From positions 1-15,188 of the forward strand of contig PTKD01000025.1 of the NCBI GenBank assembly GCA_002938115.1: 15,188 nucleotides of DNA, written 5' to 3'. The DNA comes from Alphaproteobacteria bacterium MarineAlpha9_Bin7 (GTDB taxonomy: Bacteria > Pseudomonadota > Alphaproteobacteria > UBA7887). The notes below the pieces were generated by a model, which saw only the letters and a program-made list of their open reading frames with translations, was not told the DNA's origin and searched no databases. This document shows positions 7,643 to 14,946 of this stretch, piece after piece. The position numbers were made by a program, and so were the translations under genes. The number at the start of each line of letters is the position of its first letter. Position 1 is the stretch's first letter.

Positions 7643-8416
7643 TTACCGATCTCTAAACACTGGTGGGCGCTTTTCAATGAAGGCTGACATCCCTTCCTTT
7701 TGATCCTCAAGTGCGAAGGTAGAGTAAAACAACCGACGTTCGAATAAGACGCCTTCGGAGAGGGAGCCTTCGAATGATCTGTTAATAGCCTCCTTGGCCA
7801 TTGCCACCGCTGGCTTAGAAAGTGACGCGATTTTATTAGCAACCCGCAGCGATTCTGCAACTAAATCGGAAAGAGGCACCACTCTACTAACCAGACCAAT
7901 TCGCTCCGCTTCTTCAACATCCATCGTGCGACCGGTTAGGATCATATCCATGGCCTTTGACTTCCCCACTGCATTGGGCAAGCGCTGAGTCCCCCCGGAA
8001 CCAGGGAAAGTCCCCAGATTAATTTCTGGTTGGCCAAAACGAGCGTTATCGGCAGCTATTATAAAATCACACATCATAGCCAGCTCGCATCCCCCACCTA
8101 ACGCGTATCCAGCAACTGCCGCGATTACCGGCTTCCGACACCGAGACAACCGATCCCACTTGCCGATAAAATCGCTTGAAAACACGTCAACATAGTTCTT
8201 TGGTTGCATCTCCTTGATATCTGCGCCAGCGGCAAAGGCCGTGTCGCTGCCAGTTATAACAATTGCGCCGATTTCCTCGCCAGACTCGAAAATATCGAGG
8301 GCACGGTTGAGTTCTGCAATTAACTCGGAATTAAGAGCGTTCATCGCCTTCGGTCTATTTAGCTTAACAAATCCGGCCTGATCACGTGTTTCGACCACAA
8401 TATGCTTGTACGACAT
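7643..8416 (-). CDS. Enoyl-CoA hydratase (crotonase family)
   Basis: Adds water to trans-2-enoyl-CoA, as in fatty-acid or branched-chain and aromatic acid degradation; the physiological substrate cannot be told from sequence. The 257 residues are the usual length of a stand-alone crotonase. Oxyanion-hole segments are FAAGADIKEM (61-70) and YALGGGCELA (104-113). Both catalytic glutamates of true hydratases are present: Glu111 in GGGCELAM and Glu131 in QPEINLGTFPGSGGTQRL (129-146). The ATG at 8416 is preceded by GGAGGGAAG, about 7 bases before it. The gene lies between mutM (147-base gap upstream) and rpsT. This neighbourhood probably reflects conserved gene order, not a shared pathway. Confidence 0.92.
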   Translation of the reverse strand: MSYKHIVVETRDQAGFVKLNRPKAMNALNSELIAELNRALDIFESGEEIGAIVITGSDTAFAAGADIKEMQPKNYVDVFSSDFIGKWDRLSRCRKPVIAAVAGYALGGGCELAMMCDFIIAADNARFGQPEINLGTFPGSGGTQRLPNAVGKSKAMDMILTGRTMDVEEAERIGLVSRVVPLSDLVAESLRVANKIASLSKPAVAMAKEAINRSFEGSLSEGVLFERRLFYSTFALEDQKEGMSAFIEKRPPVFRDR

Positions 8417-8563
8417 TATCTGCTTCCCTCCGCTCTATAAACTCTCGAACGTCCATGAACTATCAAGTCTTCAACCTGGGCCCTAAAACTGGACTACTCC
8501 GCTGTTACGTCGACCGGGGAGCCGTTGTCAACACGTCCGATCACGAAACTAGTTCTAGTCGGG

Positions 8564-9388
8564 CTAGCGCTGACACATAGAACAGTAAAATGTCGATCGA
8601 TTGGACTGGACCATGCGCCGAACGACATGTCTCGGGTCCTTGCGCACACAGGCTTGGCCAGCGCGGCCGTACACCTTAAATTGGTGCTGAAAATAGCCTA
8701 GTTCTCCACTCGCCTGCACATAGTCACGCAGGGTCGACCCTCCCGCAACAATTGCTGCCTTTAAAACCTTCCGGATTGCCAACACTAACCGCTCCGCCCT
8801 GACCCCCGCTGTATTTGCACCACGGCGACGCGGGGATATACCTGCAACAAATAAGCTTTCGCAAGCGTAAATATTGCCCAAACCGGCAACAACTCTCTGG
8901 TCCATCAATAAGGACTTGATGGAAGACCTTCGCGCAGCGAGTGCGGTACTAAGAAATGCAGCATTAAAGTCTTTGCCGAGCGGCTCCGGTCCTAGTCCGC
9001 TAATTAAGGGATGTCGTTTGAGGCAATCTCGCTGGGTCAAATCCATGAGTCCAAAGCGCCTAGGATCATTGAATGTTAGACGTACTCCGCCGTCAAAATC
9101 GAAAAGCACATGATCATGTAGGGCAGGTTCCGATTCATCACCTAAGATCAGTCTCCCCGACATACCGAGATGCGCCAGAAGGACCGTCCCGTCCTCGAAA
9201 TAAAACAACAAATACTTAGCTCGACGTCGTACCTTTTTAAGAACTCGAGCCTCAACCCTCTCTGCAAATTTACTTGGTAACGGTCGCCGGAGGTCACCAC
9301 GCCTGACCAATACAGCCTTGCATGTTCGACCCTCAATTGCTTTGGCCAAACCGCGGCAAACAGTTTCTACTTCGGGAAGTTCAGGCAC
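8564..9388 (-). CDS. mutM: Formamidopyrimidine-DNA glycosylase (Fpg/MutM) with an atypical zinc finger
   Basis: Bifunctional glycosylase/AP lyase that removes 8-oxoguanine and formamidopyrimidines. The 274 residues fit the family. The catalytic start MPELPEVETV carries Pro2, Glu3 and Glu6. Lys58 in RRRAKYLLF, HLGMSG (73-78), DPRRFG and the helix-two-turn-helix with GLGNIYACESLF are all present. The C-terminal zinc finger is unusual. The expected four cysteines are reduced to Cys247, Cys269 and Cys272; the second position is occupied by CVRKDPRH (247-254), with Pro where related proteins have Cys, and His254 nearby. The catalytic Arg264 in NRSTFYC is kept. It diverges from ubiE and precedes the enoyl-CoA hydratase on the same strand. 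The function is secure; how the finger folds is not. Confidence 0.94.
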   Translation of the reverse strand: MPELPEVETVCRGLAKAIEGRTCKAVLVRRGDLRRPLPSKFAERVEARVLKKVRRRAKYLLFYFEDGTVLLAHLGMSGRLILGDESEPALHDHVLFDFDGGVRLTFNDPRRFGLMDLTQRDCLKRHPLISGLGPEPLGKDFNAAFLSTALAARRSSIKSLLMDQRVVAGLGNIYACESLFVAGISPRRRGANTAGVRAERLVLAIRKVLKAAIVAGGSTLRDYVQASGELGYFQHQFKVYGRAGQACVRKDPRHVVRRMVQSNRSTFYCSMCQR

Positions 9389-9446
9389 ATCACGCCACTG
9401 TGTAAAAATCTCTCTGGCATTGTAGCCTCGACGGGCCTGCTAGGCT
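9389..9446. promoter_or_regulatory. Divergent promoter region between mutM and ubiE
   Basis: These 58 bases separate the two oppositely transcribed arms, so at least one promoter should start here or just inside a gene. On the minus strand TACAAT (9419-9424, 5 of 6) could be a -10 for mutM with a leader of about 25 bases, but no good -35 lies 16-18 bp upstream. No clear -10/-35 pair was found for ubiE; its -35 could lie inside mutM. Confidence 0.35.
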
Positions 9447-10232
9447 ATGGTCTGCATTATGCCCGAACACCCCTGCAGCCATGATAGGAGCGAACGGGTT
9501 CCGTTCGGAAAACGAGACGTCCCCGCTGACACCAAAAGCCAGTTAGTTAACAGAGTATTCGACAGCGTAGCTAATCGCTACGACCTAATGAACGATCTCA
9601 TGAGTGGCGGCATGCACCGGTTATGGAAACGCCGAATGCTTGACGAGTTGGCTATTCGGCCGCCGGCTCGGCTACTGGACGTGGCTGGCGGTACGGGCGA
9701 TATTGCGCTGCGTGCTTTAAAACGCTTTGCGGCGCATCAAATAGAAGTGACCCTGTGCGATTTGAATGGGAGAATGCTGGACATTGGGAGACGTCGTGCA
9801 TGGGACCAAGGATATCTCAAAGGGATCAACTGGTTATGTGCAGATGGTGAAGCTCTACCGTTGCCCGATTGTTATTTTGACTCTTGCACGCTTGCATTTG
9901 GCCTAAGAAACATGACCCACATAGATCGGGCAGTAGAAGAAATTTTCAGGGTAATCAAGCCGGGTGGGAGATTTTTATGCCTGGAGTTTACACCCGACAT
10001 AGCACCACCACTGCGTGGTATCTATGATGCGTACAGCCTCCGTGTCATTCCTAAAATTGGCGACTGGGTAACTGGCGATAGCGAGGCGTACCACTATCTA
10101 GTGAACAGCATCCGGCGCTTCCCTAGAGCCGCGCAAGTAGCCATGCTGCTAGAACAGAAAGGTTTTGCCGGGGTACGCGTGGATAAACTTAGCGCTGGTG
10201 TAGCAAGCCTGCATAGCGCCTGGCGTGTCTGA
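9447..10232 (+). CDS. ubiE: Demethylmenaquinone/2-methoxy-6-polyprenyl-benzoquinol methyltransferase
   Basis: S-adenosylmethionine-dependent C-methyltransferase of ubiquinone (and menaquinone) synthesis. The 261 residues have a class I methyltransferase fold. Visible motifs: the UbiE signature YDLMNDLMSGGMHRLWK (45-61), SAM-binding LLDVAGGTGD (76-85), GEALPLP (134-140), FGLRNMTHIDRA (151-162), KPGGRFLCLEF (171-181) and YDAYSLRVIPKIGDWVTGD (193-211), all typical of UbiE/COQ5. ATG at 9447 is used; ATG at 9459 (codon 5) is an alternative, and the conserved region begins only near residue 20. It is the first gene of the plus-strand operon, 18 bases before ubiB, a pairing that puts two ubiquinone genes under shared control. 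Confidence 0.95.
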   Translation: MVCIMPEHPCSHDRSERVPFGKRDVPADTKSQLVNRVFDSVANRYDLMNDLMSGGMHRLWKRRMLDELAIRPPARLLDVAGGTGDIALRALKRFAAHQIEVTLCDLNGRMLDIGRRRAWDQGYLKGINWLCADGEALPLPDCYFDSCTLAFGLRNMTHIDRAVEEIFRVIKPGGRFLCLEFTPDIAPPLRGIYDAYSLRVIPKIGDWVTGDSEAYHYLVNSIRRFPRAAQVAMLLEQKGFAGVRVDKLSAGVASLHSAWRV

Positions 10233-10250
10233 ACTAGCTTTGGGCCTCGC

Positions 10251-11771
10251 ATGATCCGGTCCTTCCGCAATTTTATACGCTTGTTAAAAATTGCACGAAC
10301 TTTAGCCCGCCATAACGCAATTGAGGCTCTGGAACCACTTTGCCTTCCAAAATTCCTGGTATGGGCGCTACGGCAAATAGAGCCTGCCGTCCCGGACGGG
10401 ACACTGGGGACACGCTTGGCTAACGCCGCAGTGGAACTGGGCCCTAGTTTCATTAAATTTGGTCAGGCCCTGTCTACCCGCTCCGATCTCTTGGGTCCAG
10501 AGATCGCTGCAGATCTCGGACGTTTGCGGGACCGTCTGCCTCCCTTTCCGACCGAACAGGCCCGTTCTCTCGTGGAGTCGGAGCTAGGAGTCTCCATCCA
10601 AGACATATTTGCCCAATTCGATGACCAACCATGTGCGGCAGCGTCTATTGCACAAGTTCACTACGCCAGCACGAAAGAGGGGGGGGCCGTTGCCGTCAAG
10701 ATATTACGACCTGGCATAGAAAAGGCGTTTTCGCGCGATATCGACCTGCTACTCTGGGTTGCCGAATGGGTAGTGTATGCCAAGCCAGCATGGCGGCGGC
10801 TACGATTGCGAGAGTCGGTACAGACCTTCGCAAGCATGGTCCAAGTCGAAATGGATTTGCGGCTGGAGGCCGCAGCTGCCTCTGAGTTAGCAGAAAATTT
10901 TCAGGATGATCCGAGTTATCAGGTCCCGACCGTCGATTGGGCCCGAACAAGCCGCCGTGTGCTAACCACAGCACGAGTGGAGGGAATACCCATCGACCAA
11001 GTCCAAAACCTTGAAAAAGCCGGCCATAATTTAGACGAGGTGCTCAAAAGCGCATCCCGCGCCATGTTCAAACAAGTATTCAGGGATGGATTTTTTCATG
11101 GTGATCCTCACCCGGGCAATCTATTTGTTGACGGCAACGGAGCTATCAATGCCGTTGATTTCGGAATCATGGGAAGGCTGGATCGACAATCTCGTCGATA
11201 TCTTGCAGAAATGTTGTTGGCCATACTAACCCGAGACTACGAGCGAGCCGCGCGCCTACATGTTCAGGCCGGGTATGTCTCCAGAGACAAATCCATCGAA
11301 GCCTTCGCACTAGCTCTCAGGTCGATAGCAGAACCGATCCTAGACAAACCCGCCAGCGATATCTCAATAGGTCGTTTGCTTGGGCAGCTCTTTCACGTTA
11401 CAGAGACGTTCGGTATGGAGACACAGCCTCATTTGCTGTTACTACAAAAAGTGATGGTGGTGTCTGAAGGCGTTGGTAGAAGTCTAAATCCTGATGTTAA
11501 TATGTGGCAAGTTGCTCAACCACTTATAAAAGATTGGATCAACACTGACAGGAAACCAGAAACACATGTACGAGAATTAGTGACTTTAGTCGGGGAGTTT
11601 ATCCAACGGGGACCACAACTCCTGGGCGATGCCGCGGTGGTACTAGAAAACACCAGCCAAATATTGCGATCAGGAAGTTCGCGTGATGTTGGTGCTCGCC
11701 GCCGCGAGGCATGGATGTGGCTAGCGATCGGTTTGGTGGCACTACTAGCCCTCCGAGGCATAATAGATTGA
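10251..11771 (+). CDS. ubiB: Ubiquinone biosynthesis regulatory ATPase/kinase-like protein UbiB
   Basis: Member of the ABC1/ADCK/UbiB atypical kinase family needed for aerobic ubiquinone synthesis. In this family ATPase activity is thought to help extract or assemble lipophilic intermediates at the inner membrane. The 506 residues show the KxGQ motif FIKFGQALSTRSDLLG (67-82), the alanine-rich loop AAASIAQVH (129-137), ATP-site lysine in VAVKILRPG (147-155), EMDLRLEAAAASEL (200-213), the catalytic-loop motif FHGDPHPGN (282-290) and the metal-binding DFG (303-305). A hydrophobic C-terminal segment (WMWLAIGLVALLALRGI) fits a membrane anchor. ATG at 10251 begins MIRSFRNFIRLLKI, a typical start. 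Gene order ubiE-ubiB supports the assignment. Confidence 0.95.
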   Translation: MIRSFRNFIRLLKIARTLARHNAIEALEPLCLPKFLVWALRQIEPAVPDGTLGTRLANAAVELGPSFIKFGQALSTRSDLLGPEIAADLGRLRDRLPPFPTEQARSLVESELGVSIQDIFAQFDDQPCAAASIAQVHYASTKEGGAVAVKILRPGIEKAFSRDIDLLLWVAEWVVYAKPAWRRLRLRESVQTFASMVQVEMDLRLEAAAASELAENFQDDPSYQVPTVDWARTSRRVLTTARVEGIPIDQVQNLEKAGHNLDEVLKSASRAMFKQVFRDGFFHGDPHPGNLFVDGNGAINAVDFGIMGRLDRQSRRYLAEMLLAILTRDYERAARLHVQAGYVSRDKSIEAFALALRSIAEPILDKPASDISIGRLLGQLFHVTETFGMETQPHLLLLQKVMVVSEGVGRSLNPDVNMWQVAQPLIKDWINTDRKPETHVRELVTLVGEFIQRGPQLLGDAAVVLENTSQILRSGSSRDVGARRREAWMWLAIGLVALLALRGIID

Positions 11772-11888
11772 GTGATACCAGCAGTTGCCAAAGCAACCGA
11801 CGCACCGTACGGTAAGACGTGCCCGGGAGGCTTTAACGACCGCACACCAGAGACACCAGATAATCAGGCACACAGCATTAGTACCGGC

Positions 11889-13103
11889 ATGACTGACACC
11901 AAACGAGTTTTGTTGATCATTTCTGGCGGCATCGCCGCATACAAGTCCCTGACCTTAATACGACGGCTTAAAGAGCGGGGCATTGCCGTCCGTTGCGTGC
12001 TAAGTGTTGCAGCGACTAAATTTGTCACACCGCTTACTGTTGGAGCGTTGTCCGGAGATAAAGTCTACACGGATTTGTTCTCGCTCACCGATGAGCAAGC
12101 GATGGGACACATTCGCCTTTCTCGAGAAGCTGATCTAGTGGTTGTTGCGCCAGCAAGTGCAGATTTACTGGCCAAAGCCGCAAACGGTCTGGCGGATGAC
12201 CTGGCCAGCACAATATTATTAGCAACTGACAAACCGGTGCTGGTTGCCCCCTCGATGAACGTAGAAATGTGGGAACATCCTGCGACACAAAGAAATCTAG
12301 CGACACTCGCCGCCGATGGCGTTCGGCAGGTCGGTCCTGAACGAGGCGATCTAGCTTGCGGTGAACTTGGCGCCGGAAGGGTAGCCGAGCCCGACCACAT
12401 TCTTTCCTCCATTGAGGCCTTGCTTGAGGACACCTCAACAAGCCTGCGTTCCGTGCGCACACTAGTAACATCCGGCCCGACCCAAGAGCCCATCGACCCG
12501 GTCCGATATCTCGGCAATTATTCCTCCGGCAAACAGGGACATGCGATCGCCCAGGCGCTCGTGTCTCTCGGGGCCGAGGTAACGCTGGTCACAGGACCAA
12601 CCAAGGAACCTGATCCGCCGAATGCACGGGTCATTCACATCCAAACGGCTGAAGAGATGCTCGCGGCTTGTCTTAAAACGCTTCCGGTTGATGTGGCTGT
12701 ATGCGCTGCCGCGGTATCGGATTGGCGTGCGTCAGTGCAAGCCAATCAAAAGATGAAGCGAAGTGGCAACATCCAGCACATTGAATTGGTTGAAAATCCC
12801 GATATTTTAGGTCGCCTAAGTGCCGCACAACTTAATAGGCCGACCCTTGTTGTGGGCTTTGCGGCCGAGACTGAGTCGGTAGTAGAAAACGCCAAAAAGA
12901 AGCGCCTAGCTAAAGGTTGCGATTGGATCATAGCCAACGACGTTTCTCATGAAACCGGTGTATTTGGAGGTACACACAATAGAGTGCACGTGATCGACGA
13001 GGCTGGTGTTGAAAACTGGCCGTCGGCAAGCAAAGTGACGATCGCGGGTCGTCTTGCTGCACGCATAGCATCGGAGATTGCCCACAAGAGCATCGATGCA
13101 TGA
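11889..13103 (+). CDS. coaBC: Bifunctional phosphopantothenoylcysteine decarboxylase/phosphopantothenate-cysteine ligase
   Basis: Makes 4'-phosphopantetheine for coenzyme A: the CoaB half ligates cysteine to 4'-phosphopantothenate and the CoaC half decarboxylates the product using FMN. From the ATG at 11889 the protein has 404 residues, the usual length. CoaC: SGGIAAYKS (12-20), His74 in MGHIRLSREADLVVVAPAS, PSMNVEMW (121-128) and the active-site Cys157 in ACGELGAGR. CoaB: VTSGPTQEPIDPVRYLGN (193-210), YSSGKQG (211-217) and CAAAVSDWR. The frame opens earlier, at a GTG (11772) abutting the ubiB stop, which would add 39 residues with no family resemblance; I reject that start. No clear Shine-Dalgarno precedes 11889. 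The 117-base gap after ubiB may hold signals I cannot identify. The stop overlaps the dut start. Confidence 0.95.
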   Translation: MTDTKRVLLIISGGIAAYKSLTLIRRLKERGIAVRCVLSVAATKFVTPLTVGALSGDKVYTDLFSLTDEQAMGHIRLSREADLVVVAPASADLLAKAANGLADDLASTILLATDKPVLVAPSMNVEMWEHPATQRNLATLAADGVRQVGPERGDLACGELGAGRVAEPDHILSSIEALLEDTSTSLRSVRTLVTSGPTQEPIDPVRYLGNYSSGKQGHAIAQALVSLGAEVTLVTGPTKEPDPPNARVIHIQTAEEMLAACLKTLPVDVAVCAAAVSDWRASVQANQKMKRSGNIQHIELVENPDILGRLSAAQLNRPTLVVGFAAETESVVENAKKKRLAKGCDWIIANDVSHETGVFGGTHNRVHVIDEAGVENWPSASKVTIAGRLAARIASEIAHKSIDA

Positions 13104-13615
13104 CGGAGACGAACAAGATAAGAGTGGCCATTGAACGCCTTGCCCATGCACTTGACGGCGCGCTACCTGAATACGCAACTGCGGAGAGCGCTGGCCTTGA
13201 TCTCCCCGCCGCAAATGACCAGCCGTATACTCTCATGCCGGGCCAGCGGACTAGGATACCGACAGGTCTCGCCATTGCGCTACCACCAGGATACGAAGCA
13301 CAAGTGCGACCTAGGTCAGGCCTAGCACTCAAACATGGTCTGACCGTTCTGAATAGCCCAGGCACGATAGACTCTGATTACCGAGGTGAAATCGGCGTGA
13401 TTTTGATGAATTGTGGAGAGAATGACTTTGTCGTTAAAAGGGGCATGCGTATCGCGCAGTTGGTCATCGCACCGATTATACGCATAGAATGGGACGAACA
13501 CGCAGGCTTATCCAATACCGAACGCGGCACCGAGGGATTCGGCTCTACTGGAACAAATCGGATAGATCTTGGTCTACCCGAAGACGACGCTGAAACACCC
13601 GCAGCAGCAGTTTAA
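13100..13615 (+). CDS. dut: Deoxyuridine 5'-triphosphate nucleotidohydrolase (dUTPase)
   Basis: Homotrimeric enzyme that splits dUTP to dUMP and pyrophosphate, limiting uracil in DNA and supplying dTMP synthesis. The 171 residues are a little longer than the common ~150, with extra residues at the C-terminus after motif 5. All five motifs are present: AESAGLDLPAA (28-38), RPRSGLALKHG (70-80), NSPGTIDSDYRGEIGV (85-100) with catalytic Asp91, RIAQLVIAP (117-125) and RGTEGFGSTG (142-151). The ATG overlaps the coaBC stop as ATGA (13100-13103), so translation is probably coupled. Confidence 0.96.
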   Translation: MTETNKIRVAIERLAHALDGALPEYATAESAGLDLPAANDQPYTLMPGQRTRIPTGLAIALPPGYEAQVRPRSGLALKHGLTVLNSPGTIDSDYRGEIGVILMNCGENDFVVKRGMRIAQLVIAPIIRIEWDEHAGLSNTERGTEGFGSTGTNRIDLGLPEDDAETPAAAV

Positions 13616-13620
13616 GTGTC

Positions 13621-14421
13621 ATGGATTTAAGTGACGAGCAGATAGAACGATATGCGCGCCACATCCTCTTACCAGAGGTAGGAGGAAACGGCCAATCGAG
13701 ATTGCTGGAATCTAGTGTGCTGGTAGTAGGTGCGGGTGGTCTCGGCTCACCTGTGGTCATGTACCTGGCTGCCGCTGGGGTAGGAACGATCGGAGTGATC
13801 GACGACGACTTGGTCGACCTTTCAAACCTGCAGCGCCAGATTTTACACACGACTAGCCGACTGAACATGGCCAAAGTAGACAGTGCTAAACAGGTAGTCG
13901 GAGAACTCAACCCCGATGTGGCTTTGATTCCTCATCGAGAGCGACTGAATGCTAACAACGTTGAGCGTTTAATAGCGGATTATGATCTCGTCGTCGATGG
14001 AAGCGATAATTTTGACACGCGGTTTTTAATCAACGATGCCTGCTTCCTTGCATCCAAAACCCTCGTCTCGGGCGCAATTCTTCGGTTTGAAGGTCAAATA
14101 TCAACCTACAAGGCCTACCTTGGACGCGACCATCATTGCTACCGCTGCATTTTCCCGGCGCCGCCACCCCCGGGAATGATACCGTCCTGTTCAGAAGCTG
14201 GAGTATTTGGTGCATTGGCCGGCGTGGTTGGTTCTGCGCAAGCCGTCGAGACCCTGAAAGAACTTCTAGGTATCGGCAAAACCTTAGCGGGGTATCTGTT
14301 GATTTATGACGGGCTTGATACCACGTGGCGGAAGGTACGAGTACGTCCCGATCCCTCCTGCCCTTTGTGTGGCAAGAACGCAGCCATTCACGATCTCAGC
14401 AAACACGACGGGGAAGCGTAA
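13621..14421 (+). CDS. moeB: MoeB/ThiF-family sulfur-carrier adenylyltransferase
   Basis: E1-like enzyme that adenylates the C-terminus of a ubiquitin-like sulfur carrier, MoaD in molybdopterin synthesis or ThiS in thiamine synthesis. The 266 residues contain SDEQIERYARHILLPEVGG (4-22), ATP-binding GAGGLGS (37-43), DLSNLQRQ (66-73) and DGSDNFDTRF (126-135). Structural zinc is held by two Cys pairs, C173/C176 (CYRC) and C247/C250 (CPLC). PSCSEAGVFG (188-197) corresponds to the conserved loop cysteine. No rhodanese domain is fused. MoeB and ThiF cannot be cleanly separated by sequence reading, and no moaD or thiS is in the window. The gene starts 5 bases after dut and its stop overlaps the next ATG. 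Confidence 0.88.
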   Translation: MDLSDEQIERYARHILLPEVGGNGQSRLLESSVLVVGAGGLGSPVVMYLAAAGVGTIGVIDDDLVDLSNLQRQILHTTSRLNMAKVDSAKQVVGELNPDVALIPHRERLNANNVERLIADYDLVVDGSDNFDTRFLINDACFLASKTLVSGAILRFEGQISTYKAYLGRDHHCYRCIFPAPPPPGMIPSCSEAGVFGALAGVVGSAQAVETLKELLGIGKTLAGYLLIYDGLDTTWRKVRVRPDPSCPLCGKNAAIHDLSKHDGEA

Positions 14422-14852
14422 TGGCTCGGCTCGAAAAGCTTTCTATAATCGTTTTCTCCGGCGCTTTCGACCGCGTTCATTATGCGCTCGCCGCAGCCTC
14501 CGCAGCGGCTGCTACCAATATCGCAGTAACTCTGTTTTTCACGATGGGTGCAATTCGCGCTCTCACTAATGATGACAATGGGGAACCTCGGTGGGGGGAG
14601 CTTATGCATTCCGAAAGTACTGACGATGGGGTCAGTTGCGATTCCATTCACAAAACAAGTGGCGTCGCAGGCTTTGAAGAACTGCTAGAAGCTTGCGTGG
14701 CACTTAAAGTCAAATTTCTAGTTTGCGAAATGGGGCTCCGGGCCGCGGGATTCAGCGTAGACACGCTCCGAGACGACGTGCCAGTCGAACAAGGCGGCTT
14801 GGTTACTTTTCTTGCAGACGCTGATGCAAACGGTAGCATGCTATTCATATGA
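14421..14852 (+). CDS. DsrE/DsrF-like small protein
   Basis: 143 residues from the ATG at 14421, which shares one base with the moeB stop (TAATG). An upstream in-frame ATG at 14325 lies inside moeB and gives a shadow N-terminus, so it is rejected. The protein reads KLSIIVFSGAFDRVHYALAAA (6-26), then a hydrophobic strand VTLFFTMGAIRAL (36-48), a variable acidic loop (50-80), GFEELLEACVALKVKFLVCEMG (84-105) and a Gly-rich end finishing MLFI. This pattern matches the DsrE/DsrF/DsrH-like fold, in which a conserved cysteine, here Cys102 in VCEMG, can carry sulfur in some members. Its precise role is unknown. Position after a sulfur-carrier adenylyltransferase suggests sulfur trafficking, but that is inference. 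Confidence 0.8.
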   Translation: MARLEKLSIIVFSGAFDRVHYALAAASAAAATNIAVTLFFTMGAIRALTNDDNGEPRWGELMHSESTDDGVSCDSIHKTSGVAGFEELLEACVALKVKFLVCEMGLRAAGFSVDTLRDDVPVEQGGLVTFLADADANGSMLFI

Positions 14853-14873
14853 TTTCGCCTTGGAGAAACAAGC

Positions 14874-14946
14874 GACTGCATCCGTAACTGCTTCCACTGG
14901 TTCCCGTAAAAACATTTTCCTACCTCAGTCAAAGGCCGATGCAGTC
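14874..14946. repeat. Perfect 9-bp inverted repeat in the convergent gap
   Basis: GACTGCATC (14874-14882) is matched exactly by GATGCAGTC (14938-14946), 55 bases apart. The right arm ends on the last base of the stop codon of the leftward dehydrogenase gene. The loop is too long, and lacks a T run, for a classical intrinsic terminator. It could help end the two converging transcripts or be chance. Confidence 0.4.

Noticed and set aside
8509..8531. Minus-strand TTGACA (8526-8531) before the enoyl-CoA hydratase as a promoter
   Set aside because: The -35 is perfect, but no acceptable -10 lies 16-18 bp downstream (GTAACA at 17 bp).
8543..8558. ACTAG-TT-CTAGT inverted repeat downstream of mutM as a terminator
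   Set aside because: Arms are only 5 bp, AT-rich, with a 2-base loop and no T run, so a stable terminator hairpin is unlikely.
11810..11822. ACCGTACGGT palindrome in the ubiB-coaBC gap
   Set aside because: A 10-base palindrome without a partner signal, T run or known consensus; not enough to call an operator.
11772..11888. N-terminal extension of CoaBC from a GTG abutting the ubiB stop
   Set aside because: The 39 extra residues have no family counterpart, the GTG lacks a ribosome site, and the ATG at 11889 gives the normal length.
14325..14420. 32-residue upstream extension of the DsrE-like protein
   Set aside because: It lies within moeB in another frame and has no family match; the TAATG junction at 14419-14423 gives the natural start.
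14648..14932. 94-residue minus-strand frame opposite the DsrE-like gene
   Set aside because: Low-complexity Ser/Thr-rich translation with no family features; it is antisense to a well-supported gene and is a frame shadow.
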